Shown here piece by piece: positions 27,901 through 36,070 of a stretch of 64,000 nt of DNA; the stretch's first letter is position 1; each line of letters begins with the position of its first letter. Under the pieces are notes generated by a model, which searched no databases, was not told the origin of the DNA, and saw nothing but the letters and a program-made list of their open reading frames with translations. The position numbers and the translations under genes are program-made. The stretch is from the NCBI GenBank assembly GCA_046349615.1, contig JAXMBZ010000009.1, positions 124,001-188,000 of the forward strand, written 5' to 3'. Origin of the DNA: JADJNY01 sp046349615 (lineage in GTDB: Bacteria > Planctomycetota > UBA1135 > GCA-002686595).

Positions 27901-28783
27901 GTTCTGCGGACTCACGCAGCTCCACACGCCCGGCGTCGCCACCGGAACCGCATGCGACGTCGCCGTGCGCTTCGCGGACAGCATCAACCTGGCGGGCTGC
28001 GGCACGGGGAGCCTCTTCGCGGTCCCGGGCTGCATGCTCGGCACGGGCGGCAACCCCGATCGCGGCACGCTCACGATCCACATGGGCGGCAACCAGCCGT
28101 TCACGCTGCGCACGGGCCCCGACTGTCAGACGCCGAACTGCACGTTGAGCGTCTTCGGCGGCTGCACCGTGAACCCTTTCATGATCGAGATCCCGCTCGC
28201 GAACGCGGACTGCAACCAGAACGGCGTCGACGACGTCGTCGACGTCGCGGAGAATGCGAGCCTCGACGTCGACGGCGACTTCGTGCCCGACGAGTGCGCG
28301 GCGCCGATCCGCTTCTGCTCCGGCGACGGCAGCGCGATGCCGTGTCCGTGCGGCAACGCCGGAGCGCCCGGGAACGGCTGCGACAACTCGCTCGGCGGAG
28401 GCGGAGCGCGGCTCGACGTGCAGGGACGCGCGAGCATCGCGAACGACACGTCGCGGCTCGACCTGACCGGTGTGCCGGCCGTCGCATCCGTTCTGTTCTT
28501 CCAGGGCACGGCGCGGGAGAACGGCGGCGCCGGCTCGTTGCTGGGCGACGGACTCCTGTGCACGAGCGGATCGCTCATCCGTCTCGGCGCGCGCACGGCG
28601 AGCGGCGGAGCGCGTTCGTTCGGCGCGGGCGTCCCGGGTGATCCGCTCGTCTCGATCCGCGGGCAGATCCCCGCGAGCGGCGTCACGCGCACCTACCAGG
28701 CCTGGTATCGGAACGCGGCGAACTTCTGCACCGCGTCGACGTTCAACCTGTCGAACGGGATCGAGCTCCTCTGGCTGCCGTGA
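24917..28783 (+). CDS. large exported protein with LamG-like and four Ig-like repeats
   Basis: 1288 residues. A short signal sequence (MLCLTSTAFSLLTAVLP) is followed by a beta domain like those of the 17725 protein (NDVWFHWIAPSTG, LAVYSGQLCG). A LamG/concanavalin-like domain comes next (VAWYRFDSGGLLADSSGNG to FNGRLDEIRLFSSAL). Four Ig-like repeats (26054-27063), two more beta domains, and a calcium-binding-like segment (DCNQNGVDDVVDVAE, DVDGDFVPDEC) follow. The shared C-terminal domain starts at FCSGDGSAMPCPC. Adhesion or matrix function is inferred. It starts 129 bp after the sigma factor. Confidence 0.87.
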   Translation: MLCLTSTAFSLLTAVLPTGGGDSCALSHGIVGVGSFFFSNANATTGPEGQTWPMCDFYGSTGIANDVWFHWIAPSTGTMQIDTCGQTAVDTKLAVYSGQLCGALSPLACNDDACGLQSSVCFPAVAGAVYSIQLGSYPGASTGSGSFTISIAGTPNPVAWYRFDSGGLLADSSGNGHTLIAANNLQFPAGACSSAAEFNPSNDVSELFAPDSNALDMLGAMTGMAWVYPYGTQSDGNPGCPEGTIFWKGGNYWFQLSPNNDQVLLQNEGSGNFVAHWPSTPQPGLVPLNTWTHLAFVRSADTRTIRFYVNGVPVGQDTLPSNAPLPTANADVLGFGNGGCCPYQNFCEFNGRLDEIRLFSSALSDCDIAAQYESTPVAVAPTSIQATATVVCAGTPVTLTPIGGFGDSVQWFTGSCGGTSLGSGTTKVVAPTSTTTYFARWEVTGCGASSCASVTITVTQPAAAPTSVNATSTTVCSGSSTTLTGIGGGGGTLRWYAGGCGTGASLGSGTTLVVTPATNTTYYARWENPPCPPSACASIAITVTSPTTAPVSIVATSTTICSGSSTTLSASGGSGILTWYAGGCGVGASIGTGSSIVVAPTSSTVYYVRRENPPCAPSTCLPLSVTVVPAPTAPSSAATAPSTVCAGAGGTITLTATGGAGETLRWYSGTCGGPLVGTGTPLTIAAPIADTTYFARWESASCGASGCASASVTVRTAPPNDACANALPIALGMTSFDTTCATDSAPTGCAILQGAFYTYTMPACGALTVGALATSPGFTPELSIYRDGCNGTLLACSSGGLAAVSVESGAQLAIHVGSLDGSSGAGLLGLFLTTQSDVANDDVTGAETIPASTASSAFAFDSTCATDSNTSGCVVRKDVWFQFTTLTCKDVVLTVIGAAFPDALAVYDGADCSNSTLVACGTSPLTFQGLSGHTYSVRVGSSLPLGGPATLLVSATPCGPCSSCPPSTTPERIQVYTLTGAANGTAWSWSISSSLFCGLTQLHTPGVATGTACDVAVRFADSINLAGCGTGSLFAVPGCMLGTGGNPDRGTLTIHMGGNQPFTLRTGPDCQTPNCTLSVFGGCTVNPFMIEIPLANADCNQNGVDDVVDVAENASLDVDGDFVPDECAAPIRFCSGDGSAMPCPCGNAGAPGNGCDNSLGGGGARLDVQGRASIANDTSRLDLTGVPAVASVLFFQGTARENGGAGSLLGDGLLCTSGSLIRLGARTASGGARSFGAGVPGDPLVSIRGQIPASGVTRTYQAWYRNAANFCTASTFNLSNGIELLWLP
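26054..27063 (+). repeat. four tandem Ig-like protein repeats, about 84 residues each
   Basis: Inside the exported protein gene. Each unit begins with an APxS motif, then xxVCxG, a TLxxxGG turn, a WYxGxCG strand, TTYxARxE and a paired-cysteine CxxSxCxSxxxTV end. Unit 3 has diverged most (RRENPP, no second W). Such Ig-like stretches often expand and contract between strains. Confidence 0.75.
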
Positions 28784-28814
28784 TCCGCGGCTCCAGCCCT
28801 GCACTCGTCGCTCA

Positions 28815-28846
28815 GGGGCCGGGTCGGAGGTGTCTGACCCGGCCCC
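28815..28846 (+). terminator. GC-rich hairpin after the exported protein gene
   Basis: An 11-bp perfect stem (arms 28815-28825 and 28836-28846) begins 32 bp after the stop codon. No T-run follows, so it could slow the polymerase or stabilise the mRNA end rather than act as a classical intrinsic terminator. Confidence 0.5.
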
Positions 28847-28955
28847 CAGTCGTTCGTGCCGCCGTCGGGAGTCGCCCGAGCGCTCGCAGGAATTTCGCGA
28901 GTCGTCGTCCGCGCGCGAGGCCTCCGGGCAAGACCCGGCCAAGGAGACCCTGAAC

Positions 28956-31900
28956 ATGAACGACCATCGAACGCTGCGTTGGCTCTGGAACATCCTCTCG
29001 ATCGTCCTCTTGCTCGGCGTCGCTCACGCGGGCGACATCGGCGCGGTCTGGGTGACGAACGCGACGGCGACTTCGATCACGATCGACTGGAAGGTGACCG
29101 ACAGCAAGTACGTCGAGTGCAACCCGGCCCTGTACCAAGTGTGCTGGAAGAAAGCGGGCAAGCTCGCGTTCGTCTGCAACGAGAACTCCATCACGACGTC
29201 CACGCATCCGATGACGATCACCGGACTCGAGTGCGGCACGGAGTACAAGATCAAGGTGCGCGCGAACACCTGGCGAAGAAACTGGAAGGGCCAACTCGTG
29301 GACAAGGACATGCGCGAGGTGTCGACGATCAGCCTCACGGATGCGCCGTGCATCACGGGTTCGGGCACGGTGCTCGTCACGGACATCGACCAGACGACGG
29401 CCGACGTGCGCGTCGACTGGAGCAACCCGAGCGACTTCTCGTTCATCCGGCTCGGCTACAAGAAGACGTCGAAGGTCTTCCTCGACATCAAGCAGAAGAC
29501 GCGCACGCGCAGCACGAACCTCGCGAACTGGGCACCGAACGCCGAGCGCGGCATCGTCCAGGACAACACGGTCACGACGCAGAACCTCTTCCACCTCACG
29601 GGCCTCGAGCCGTGCACGAAATACGTCTTCCACGCCTACGGGTTCACGAGCAACGCGTCGGACGACGGTTACTACATCGGCGAAGAGAAGGCAAAGACGG
29701 TCGGCGACTGCAAGAAGGGAGGGCAGTTCCATCTCACGGTGCTCGGTCAAGACGCAGGCACTCTGATGCAGGCGTACACGCAGGCCCTCGAGGCGTACTA
29801 CGGTCCTGCGTTCACGCCCGTGCACCACACGAGCGGAGTCCTGGTCCTCCCGAACCGTGTGCTCGCGCTCGATCACGCGCCGGGCGCATCCAGCATGAAC
29901 GTGATCGCGCTGGAGTCCCAGGTCGCGTCGAGCCTGCACACGCTCTCCACGGTGAACGTCCCAGTCCCCACGAGCGCCGCGTCGATGCGCACGGCGAGCC
30001 TCGGCGGCGATCGTCACGTCCTCGTCGGCGGCGACGCGAGCCTCGCGGTCCTCGACACGAGCAACCCGCTCGCGACGACGCGGATCGCGACCCACACGGT
30101 GAGCGGCCCGGCCGTGGACGTCTCCGTGAAGGGCACCGTCGTGTACGTCGCCTGCCGCGGGGCGGGTATCGACGTCGTCTCCATGGCGAATCCGACTTCG
30201 CCCGTGAGTCTCGCGACGATCGGAGGCATCGGCGACGTCACCGACCTGGAGGTCACGGGCAATCTGCTCCTGGTCGCCGCGCGCGACGTCGGGGTGTTCT
30301 CGTTCGACGTCTCGACGCCAGCGTCACCGATCTTCGTCGGCCTCTACGCTCCCGGTTACGCCGTGAACGCGGAGCAACTCTCCACGAACGGGACGCACGT
30401 GTTCGTCTCGAACAGCGCGGGGCTCGAAGTGCTCGACGTGGCGACGCTGGTGCGCGTCGGTGTGCGCGGCGGCGTGACCGCCGTGAAGCAGATCACGAGC
30501 TCGAGCGCCCTCTGCTGGATCCTCGGGACGATGCAGGACGGCCCGGACGTGTACCAAGGCGCGCACGTGCTCGACGTCTCCAACCCCGCGAGCCCCACGC
30601 GGATCTCGAGCTACGACACGTGCGTCATGACGAGCTCGTGCTCGGCGCGCTCGATGGTGTTCGACGGCGACCGCCTCTACGTCGCGCTCGACAACGGTGG
30701 GATCTCCGTGCTCGACACGCGGCCGAACCACTCGTTCGTGGAGATCGGCCGCTGGGCGCCGCGCTCCTCCGCGTTCCTCGCGCACCTCGCGGCGATCGAC
30801 GCCGGCTTCGACGCGGCGCTCTCGGTCGAGGAAGAGGAAGGCACGAACATCATCTGGATGGAGGACATGTGGGAGTTCTGTCTGCACGCGCAGCGAAACA
30901 CGCTCGACGCATGGCAGACCGAACCCGGGTTGATCGCAGCGGGTCTCGACCTCCCGCACTGGATGCCGGTGAACTTCCCGGCGGAGTACGCGCAGTTCCT
31001 CGGCGAGCTCGATCCAGCCGGCCACACGGGCTTCAACATCGATCTCGGCTCCGCGAACGGCGCATCCTCGGCGGAGTACGGCGGCGCCGCGCTGCGCTCG
31101 GGGACCTGGAGCCAGGTCGGAGCGCCTTGGTCGGCCACGCTGACCGATCCCGACGGCCGCGCGACGATCACCGTCGCGAGCAGCGCGAACGCGTTCGAGG
31201 GCTCATTCTCCTCGCCGCACTTGAGCGACGACGAGGAGCGTCTCTTCGAGGACGGCCAGATCGTCGGCGGTCCGGGGAGCAGCGTGACGTGGACGTTCTC
31301 GAGCCTCGTCCCAGGCGACTACCGCATCACCACCTACGCGTGGAATCCCGACGACTCCGGCGCGACTGTGACGATCGACGTCCCGGGTTCGCTCCAGGGT
31401 CCGCAGTCCTGCGGTGGCGTGTGGGCAGGCCAGACGATGGAGCTCGTCTCCCACATCGTGCACGACGTGCACGTCGTCGGAGCGTCGTTCACGCTGACCG
31501 CGACCACGATCACCGGCACGGGATTCCTCGACGGATTCCAGTTGATCCGACTCCCCGACTCGAGCGACTTCACGGCGTTCTGCCTGGGCGACGGTTCGGG
31601 CACGCCGTGTCCATGCGCGAACAACGGCAGCGAGGGAAACGGCTGCGCGAACTCGTCCTTCGCTAGCGGAGCGTTGCTCGCGGGCACGGGCATCGCGAGC
31701 GTCGCGTCGGACACGGTCCAGCTCCAGGCCTCGAGCATGACGGGCGGCACGTGCGTGTTCTTCCAGGGCACGAGCGACATGGCGCCGGTCGTCGTCGGCG
31801 ACGGCCTCGGCTGCGTCACGGGCTCGGTGATCCGATTGGGCACGAAGGTCGTGGTCGGCGGCGCGAGCTCCTTCCCGCAGCCGGGCGATCCGTCGATCAG

Positions 31901-32033
31901 CGTGCGCGGTCAGATCCCGCTCACGGGCGCCACGCGCTACTACCAGTGCTTCTACCGCAACGCGTCGGCGGCGTTTTGCCCGCCGGGCACGAGCAACCGG
32001 ACGAACGGCGTCGTCGTCGTCTGGGCTCCTTGA
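28956..32033 (+). CDS. exported protein with fibronectin type III and LVIVD-type propeller repeats
   Basis: 1025 residues. The signal peptide ends at VAHAGD. Two fibronectin type III-like domains follow (ITIDWKVTDSKYVECNP to ECGTEYKIKVRA; then ADVRVDWSNPSDFSFIRLGY to CTKYVFHAYGF). Residues from about 280 to 650 hold LVIVD-like repeats (SLAVLDTSNPL, IDVVSMANPTSP, VFSFDVSTPASP, LEVLDVATLV, AHVLDVSNPASP), a beta-propeller. A further beta domain (GTWSQVGAPW to YRITTYAWNPDD) precedes the shared C-terminal domain (FCLGDGSGTPCPCANNGS onward). Cell-surface binding role inferred. A strong terminator follows. Confidence 0.87.
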   Translation: MNDHRTLRWLWNILSIVLLLGVAHAGDIGAVWVTNATATSITIDWKVTDSKYVECNPALYQVCWKKAGKLAFVCNENSITTSTHPMTITGLECGTEYKIKVRANTWRRNWKGQLVDKDMREVSTISLTDAPCITGSGTVLVTDIDQTTADVRVDWSNPSDFSFIRLGYKKTSKVFLDIKQKTRTRSTNLANWAPNAERGIVQDNTVTTQNLFHLTGLEPCTKYVFHAYGFTSNASDDGYYIGEEKAKTVGDCKKGGQFHLTVLGQDAGTLMQAYTQALEAYYGPAFTPVHHTSGVLVLPNRVLALDHAPGASSMNVIALESQVASSLHTLSTVNVPVPTSAASMRTASLGGDRHVLVGGDASLAVLDTSNPLATTRIATHTVSGPAVDVSVKGTVVYVACRGAGIDVVSMANPTSPVSLATIGGIGDVTDLEVTGNLLLVAARDVGVFSFDVSTPASPIFVGLYAPGYAVNAEQLSTNGTHVFVSNSAGLEVLDVATLVRVGVRGGVTAVKQITSSSALCWILGTMQDGPDVYQGAHVLDVSNPASPTRISSYDTCVMTSSCSARSMVFDGDRLYVALDNGGISVLDTRPNHSFVEIGRWAPRSSAFLAHLAAIDAGFDAALSVEEEEGTNIIWMEDMWEFCLHAQRNTLDAWQTEPGLIAAGLDLPHWMPVNFPAEYAQFLGELDPAGHTGFNIDLGSANGASSAEYGGAALRSGTWSQVGAPWSATLTDPDGRATITVASSANAFEGSFSSPHLSDDEERLFEDGQIVGGPGSSVTWTFSSLVPGDYRITTYAWNPDDSGATVTIDVPGSLQGPQSCGGVWAGQTMELVSHIVHDVHVVGASFTLTATTITGTGFLDGFQLIRLPDSSDFTAFCLGDGSGTPCPCANNGSEGNGCANSSFASGALLAGTGIASVASDTVQLQASSMTGGTCVFFQGTSDMAPVVVGDGLGCVTGSVIRLGTKVVVGGASSFPQPGDPSISVRGQIPLTGATRYYQCFYRNASAAFCPPGTSNRTNGVVVVWAP

Positions 32034-32055
32034 CGCGCGGGGGAATCCCGGGAGT

Positions 32056-32097
32056 GCCGGGCCGGTCGCTCCAAAGCGGCCGGCCCGGCCTGTTTCT
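32056..32097 (+). terminator. intrinsic terminator
   Basis: Arms 32056-32069 and 32076-32089 form a 14-bp stem with one G-T pair and a six-base loop, followed by CTGTTTCT. It lies 22 bp after the stop of the exported protein and ends that transcription unit. Confidence 0.8.
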
Positions 32098-32166
32098 CTC
32101 GTGCGGGCCGCGCTCGAGGCAGGCCGCTCCATGCCCCGGCGCTCCGCATCCGATACCTTCCCTCCG

Positions 32167-33363
32167 GTGCGCATCCTCTTCCTCTCCCAGCGCGTTCCCT
32201 ATCCGCCCAACCGCGGGGACAAGATCACGACCTGGCGCCTGATCGAGCGCATGAAGCGCGAGCACGAGGTCGTCTCCGTCGCGTTCGCGCACGACGAGAA
32301 GGACCTCCAAGCCGCGCGCGAGCTCACCGCGATGGGCGTCGCGTGCCACGCGTTCCCCTACCACGATCGCGCGGCGAAGCTGCGCTCGCTCCCGCTGCTC
32401 GCGACGGCGAAGCCGCTGACGCTCGGCGTGTACGGCTCGAAGCCGCTCCAGACCGCCGTCGACCACCTGATCGCGTCGTGCGACATGGCGTACGCGTACT
32501 CGTCTTCGATGGGCGCGTTCCTCGAGAAGCACGCGTCGAAACCGCGCGTGATGCACTTCGGCGAGCTCGACTCCGACAAGTGGCGCCAGTACTCGGAGCG
32601 CACGTCGTTCCCGATGAGCTGGGTCTACCGCCGCGAGTGGAAGACGCTCTTCCGCTTCGAGGAGCGCGTCGCCCGCGCATTCACGCAGAACGTCTTCTGC
32701 ACGCCGCTCGAGGAGCGCATCTTCCAGGAGCGCATCCCCGGCGCGCCGTCGCTCGTCCTGCGCAACGGCGTCGACCTCGCGTACTACCGGCCGAGCCCGA
32801 AGCCGCCCGAGCCCGGCCACCTCGCCTTCACCGGCGTGATGAACTACTACCCGAACGTCGACGGGTGCGTCTGGTTCGCGAAGGAGATCCTCCCGCTCGT
32901 CCGCCGCGCCGTGCCGAACGCCCGGTTCACGATCGTCGGCGCGCACCCGACGCCCGAGGTCCAGGCCCTCGCGTCGATCGACGGGGTCACGGTCACGGGA
33001 TTCGTCGACGACACGCGGACGTGGCTCCACAAGGCCCAGGTCTCCGTCGCGCCGCTGCGCATCGCCCGCGGGATCCAGAACAAGGTGCTCGAGGCGATGG
33101 CGCTCGGGCTCCCGGTCGTCGGGACGACCTCGGCGACGCAGGGGGTCGAGGGCACGACGGAGCGCGACTACCTCGTCCGCGACGACGCGGAGGGCTTCGC
33201 GCGGGCCGTGGTCGAGCTCCTCCAGGCCCCCGACCGGGCCGCGGCGCTCGGTCAGGCCGGCCGACGGTTCGTCGAGGACTACTACGACTGGGAGGTCGTC
33301 TTCCGGCCCCTGGACGAGCTGCTCGCGCGCTGCGCTCCCCGCCCGGCGCTCGCGCACCGCTGA
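32167..33363 (+). CDS. TIGR03087-type sugar transferase (glycosyltransferase family 4-like)
   Basis: 398 residues, two-domain GT-B fold. The start is most likely GTG 32167, giving MRILFLSQRVPYPPNRGDK, the usual first stretch of this family; ATG 32131 is possible. Diagnostic segments are DSDKWRQYS, SWVYRREWKTLFRFEE, VLRNGVDLAYY, and the C-terminal donor-site block IQNKVLEAMALGLPVVGT. Related proteins are annotated as PEP-CTERM/exopolysaccharide-associated sugar transferases. It follows the exported proteins, so it may help build surface polysaccharide. No exosortase gene is visible here. Confidence 0.88.
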   Translation: MRILFLSQRVPYPPNRGDKITTWRLIERMKREHEVVSVAFAHDEKDLQAARELTAMGVACHAFPYHDRAAKLRSLPLLATAKPLTLGVYGSKPLQTAVDHLIASCDMAYAYSSSMGAFLEKHASKPRVMHFGELDSDKWRQYSERTSFPMSWVYRREWKTLFRFEERVARAFTQNVFCTPLEERIFQERIPGAPSLVLRNGVDLAYYRPSPKPPEPGHLAFTGVMNYYPNVDGCVWFAKEILPLVRRAVPNARFTIVGAHPTPEVQALASIDGVTVTGFVDDTRTWLHKAQVSVAPLRIARGIQNKVLEAMALGLPVVGTTSATQGVEGTTERDYLVRDDAEGFARAVVELLQAPDRAAALGQAGRRFVEDYYDWEVVFRPLDELLARCAPRPALAHR

Positions 33364-33686
33364 GGCTCGGCGCGAGGGCGCCCCCCCCCCGGCCGCGCGG
33401 ATCGAAGCGTCGCTCGGACCGGGCCGAGGACTCCGGTCGGAGCCCGCGCCGGCGGAGACGAGACGGACCCCGGTCGCAGCTCGTCCGGTGCGAGGCCCCC
33501 GGTGGAGAGCCCGCGCCAGGCCGTCCGGCCCCTCGACGACCGGGATGGGGGGCGTTCCCCGGTTCGCGCCTCCGCGAACGTCCGTTTTCTCGACAGGAGG
33601 GCGCGGACTCCCCTGTCCCACGCCCGGGGCGGAGCAAACCGCCGAAAAAAAGGACAACCGGCGCGCCGGCCCGGCGTCGAGACGGC
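33364..33686. other. gene-free GC-rich stretch
   Basis: About 320 bases with a poly-C run near 33381-33390 and an A-rich patch near 33645-33652. No reading frame has family features. I see no promoter or structure that I can support. Confidence 0.4.
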
Positions 33687-33983
33687 GTGAGCACGAACTC
33701 GGCGCCTGAAGACCGCGCTCCGGCTCCGGAGGAGCGCAGGGAGGAGCCCGCGGAACCGGCGGTGGGACTTCGATCCCTTGGGGTGAGGTTCGTCGAGCCA
33801 CACGACCTCTGGTGGATCGCGGGCCTCCTCCTCCTCCTCGAGCTCGTCGCGACGCAGGCTCCGGAGCCGGACGAACCGGTCGCGCTCCGCTGGCTTCGAA
33901 CCGCGGAAGACCACCGCTTCAGGACCCTGGCAGCGCTGATTCTCCTGCGTGCGGCGGTGCGCCGCGGGCGGCCCCGAGCCTAG
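33687..33983 (+). CDS. small hypothetical membrane protein
   Basis: 98 residues from GTG 33687. An acidic Pro/Glu-rich leader (EERREEPAEPA) is followed by a hydrophobic helix (DLWWIAGLLLLLELVATQA) and a second weakly hydrophobic segment (FRTLAALILLRAAV). No family recognised. The hydrophobic helix bounded by charged ends favours a real gene, but the GC-rich setting makes chance open frames common. 65 bp before the next gene. Confidence 0.4.
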   Translation: MSTNSAPEDRAPAPEERREEPAEPAVGLRSLGVRFVEPHDLWWIAGLLLLLELVATQAPEPDEPVALRWLRTAEDHRFRTLAALILLRAAVRRGRPRA

Positions 33984-34048
33984 GAAGAACCGCGTCGAAC
34001 GAGTATGTTGAGAGGCTCCGCCTCCCAGGCGGAAGATTCGAGGAGAGC

Positions 34049-34816
34049 ATGACCGAGCCTTCGTTGACCCCGCCCAAGCCCGCTCTTCCGACCGTCCTGG
34101 AGAGCCCCGTCTTCCAGGGTCCGGTCAAGACCGAGCGCTTCGGCCTCGTCCTGGGCGTCGACCTGGGTTGCGCGGACTCCGGCATGGTCGTCAGCCGTGA
34201 GGTGCGCATGCCGCGCGCCTCCTACGTGATCACGACCGCCGCCCGGCACGTCATCCGCCTCGCCAAGAGCGGCGAGAAGATCGACGGCATCCTCGTCTGG
34301 GGTTCGGAGTCCGACCCGACGATGCACCCCGAGTTCCGGGAAATCACCGGGAACTTGAGGGACCTTCGGAACAAGTGGTTCTCGAAGGCCAAGCTCCATA
34401 TCGTCTCGGAGAGCCCGCGCGTCGAGGCGACGGAAGTGCGCCACTCGCTCGCGATCTACGACCAGGCCGTCGTCCGCTTCGACTGGGGCACGGCGAAGAC
34501 CTTCGCGGCCCTGACCGAGCGCAAGAGCGCCGACTACGCGAACCTCTGCGCGCACCTCGGGCACCTCGAGAACCTGACCTTCCAGGTCCGCTTCGTCCGC
34601 GGCGACGTCGACACGACGACCGATGCGGAGCTCAAGGCCTGGACGAAGAAGGTGAGCGAGCTCAAGCCGCGCGCGATCCACCTCCTGAACCCCGAGCCCA
34701 AGGGCAAGAAGACGAAGCCGATCCCGAAGGCGCGCCTCGGAGAGATCGTGGCGGAGATCACCGAGAAGACCGGGCTCACGCCGCAGGTCTTCACGGGCGA
34801 GTCCGTCCTGAGCTGA
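34049..34816 (+). CDS. radical-SAM-fold protein lacking the cluster cysteines
   Basis: 255 residues from ATG 34049, with GAGGAGA just upstream. The core looks like a radical SAM TIM barrel: VWGSESDPTMHPEFREI sits where active members have GxGEPTLHPxF; then the DQAVVRFDWGTAKTFAAL strand, FQVRFVRGDVDTTTD and the closing GLTPQVFTGES. The N-terminal LGVDL is present, but the CxxxCxxC that binds the 4Fe-4S cluster is absent (GCADSGMVVSREVRM here). It therefore should not do radical chemistry and may be a pseudo-enzyme or use the fold for binding. Family call is by motif memory and moderate. Confidence 0.6.
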   Translation: MTEPSLTPPKPALPTVLESPVFQGPVKTERFGLVLGVDLGCADSGMVVSREVRMPRASYVITTAARHVIRLAKSGEKIDGILVWGSESDPTMHPEFREITGNLRDLRNKWFSKAKLHIVSESPRVEATEVRHSLAIYDQAVVRFDWGTAKTFAALTERKSADYANLCAHLGHLENLTFQVRFVRGDVDTTTDAELKAWTKKVSELKPRAIHLLNPEPKGKKTKPIPKARLGEIVAEITEKTGLTPQVFTGESVLS

Positions 34817-34889
34817 GGCGCGACCGGGCCGTTCGCGGAGCGCCGCGCCCGTCGCGCACCCCGCGGGGCCGAGCTACCCTGCGCCGCTC

Positions 34890-35660
34890 ATGAACCGCGT
34901 CGAGCTCCGTGGGGTCACGCAGCGGTTCGGCGACCGCACGGTGCTCGCCGACCTCGACCTCGACATCCGGAAGGGCGAGGTGCTCGGTCTCCTCGGCCAG
35001 AACGGCGCGGGCAAGACGACGACGCTGCGGATCCTGTGCGGCCTGCTCCAGCCCACCGAAGGCACGGTCCGCGTCGACGGCGTCGACGTCCGCGCGGATC
35101 CCGTCGCCGCCCGCCGTCGCTTCGCGTTCGTGCCCGACGGGGCGCCGCTCTACGCGAACCTGAGCCCGCGCCAGCACCTGGCGCTCGTCGGGCGGCTCCA
35201 CGGCGTCGACGAGGAGCGCATCGAGCGCGAGGGCCGTCGTCTCCTCGAAGCACTCGAGCTCGGACCGCGCGCCGACGATCCGGTCGGCACGTTCTCGCGC
35301 GGGATGCGGCAGAAGACCGCGCTCGCGTGCGCGCTGCTCCCGCGGCCGCCGCTCCTGATCCTCGACGAGCCGCTGAACGGCCTCGACGCGCCGACGACGG
35401 CGGTGTTCAAGGACGTCCTGCGCACGTGGGCCGATCGCGGCGGGTCCGTGCTGTACACGTCGCACTTGCTCGACGTCGCGGAGCGCGTGTGCGATCGGCT
35501 CGCGGTGCTCGCGCAGGGGAAGCTCGTCGCCCTCGGCACGCTCCCCGAGCTGCGCGCGCAGTCGGGCCGCGACGGAACGCTCGAGCAGGTCTTCGGCGCG
35601 CTGACGCAGAGCGCCGACCCGCACGAACAGGCGCTGCGATTGCTCGGAGATCCGGCATGA
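34890..35660 (+). CDS. ABC transporter ATP-binding protein
   Basis: 256 residues of the CcmA/ABC-2 exporter type. Walker A GQNGAGKTT at residues 36-44, a Q-loop-like region near VPDGAPLYANLSPRQ, signature FSRGMRQK (LSGGQ replaced), Walker B LLILDEP and the H-loop SHLLDVA. Stop overlaps the NUDIX start (ATGA). No permease is adjacent; the only candidate is the ABC-2-like membrane protein at 38444-39934 on the same strand. The pair may work together, which is inference. Substrate unknown. Confidence 0.92.
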   Translation: MNRVELRGVTQRFGDRTVLADLDLDIRKGEVLGLLGQNGAGKTTTLRILCGLLQPTEGTVRVDGVDVRADPVAARRRFAFVPDGAPLYANLSPRQHLALVGRLHGVDEERIEREGRRLLEALELGPRADDPVGTFSRGMRQKTALACALLPRPPLLILDEPLNGLDAPTTAVFKDVLRTWADRGGSVLYTSHLLDVAERVCDRLAVLAQGKLVALGTLPELRAQSGRDGTLEQVFGALTQSADPHEQALRLLGDPA

Positions 35661-36070
35661 GCGACGCCTTGACGCACGCCGGCGGAGTCGTCCATCGCGA
35701 ACGCGACGGCGTGCGCGAGTTCCTCGTCGTCACGTCGAGCAAGAACCCGGCTCACTGGGTTCTGCCCAAGGGCCACATCGACCCGGGGGAGACGCCGGAG
35801 GAGACCTCCGTGCGCGAAGTGCGCGAGGAGAGCGGCGTGAACGCGCGGCTCCAAGAGCTCCTCTTCGACACCGAGCTCACGCTCCCGCACGCGACGCAGC
35901 GCATCCGTTGGTACCTGCTCGAGCGCACCACCGAGGGCCCCGCGGACGAAGGACGACGCGTCGAATGGCACGCGCTCGACGCCGCGCTCGCGCGCCTCAG
36001 CTTCGAGGACGCGCGACGGCTCGTGCGGGAGAGTGCGGAGCGCCTGTCGGCGCGGAGGAGCTCGTCGTGA
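35657..36070 (+). CDS. NUDIX hydrolase
   Basis: 137 residues. The Nudix box is complete (GHIDPGETPEETSVREV then REESGV), matching Gx5Ex7REVxEExGV. The N-terminal AGGVVHRERDGVREFLVV and WVLPKGHI fit the (di)nucleoside polyphosphate hydrolase group. Translationally coupled at both ends (ATGA with the ABC gene, GTGA with the phosphatase), so the three genes form one operon. Substrate unknown. Confidence 0.93.
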   Translation: MSDALTHAGGVVHRERDGVREFLVVTSSKNPAHWVLPKGHIDPGETPEETSVREVREESGVNARLQELLFDTELTLPHATQRIRWYLLERTTEGPADEGRRVEWHALDAALARLSFEDARRLVRESAERLSARRSSS

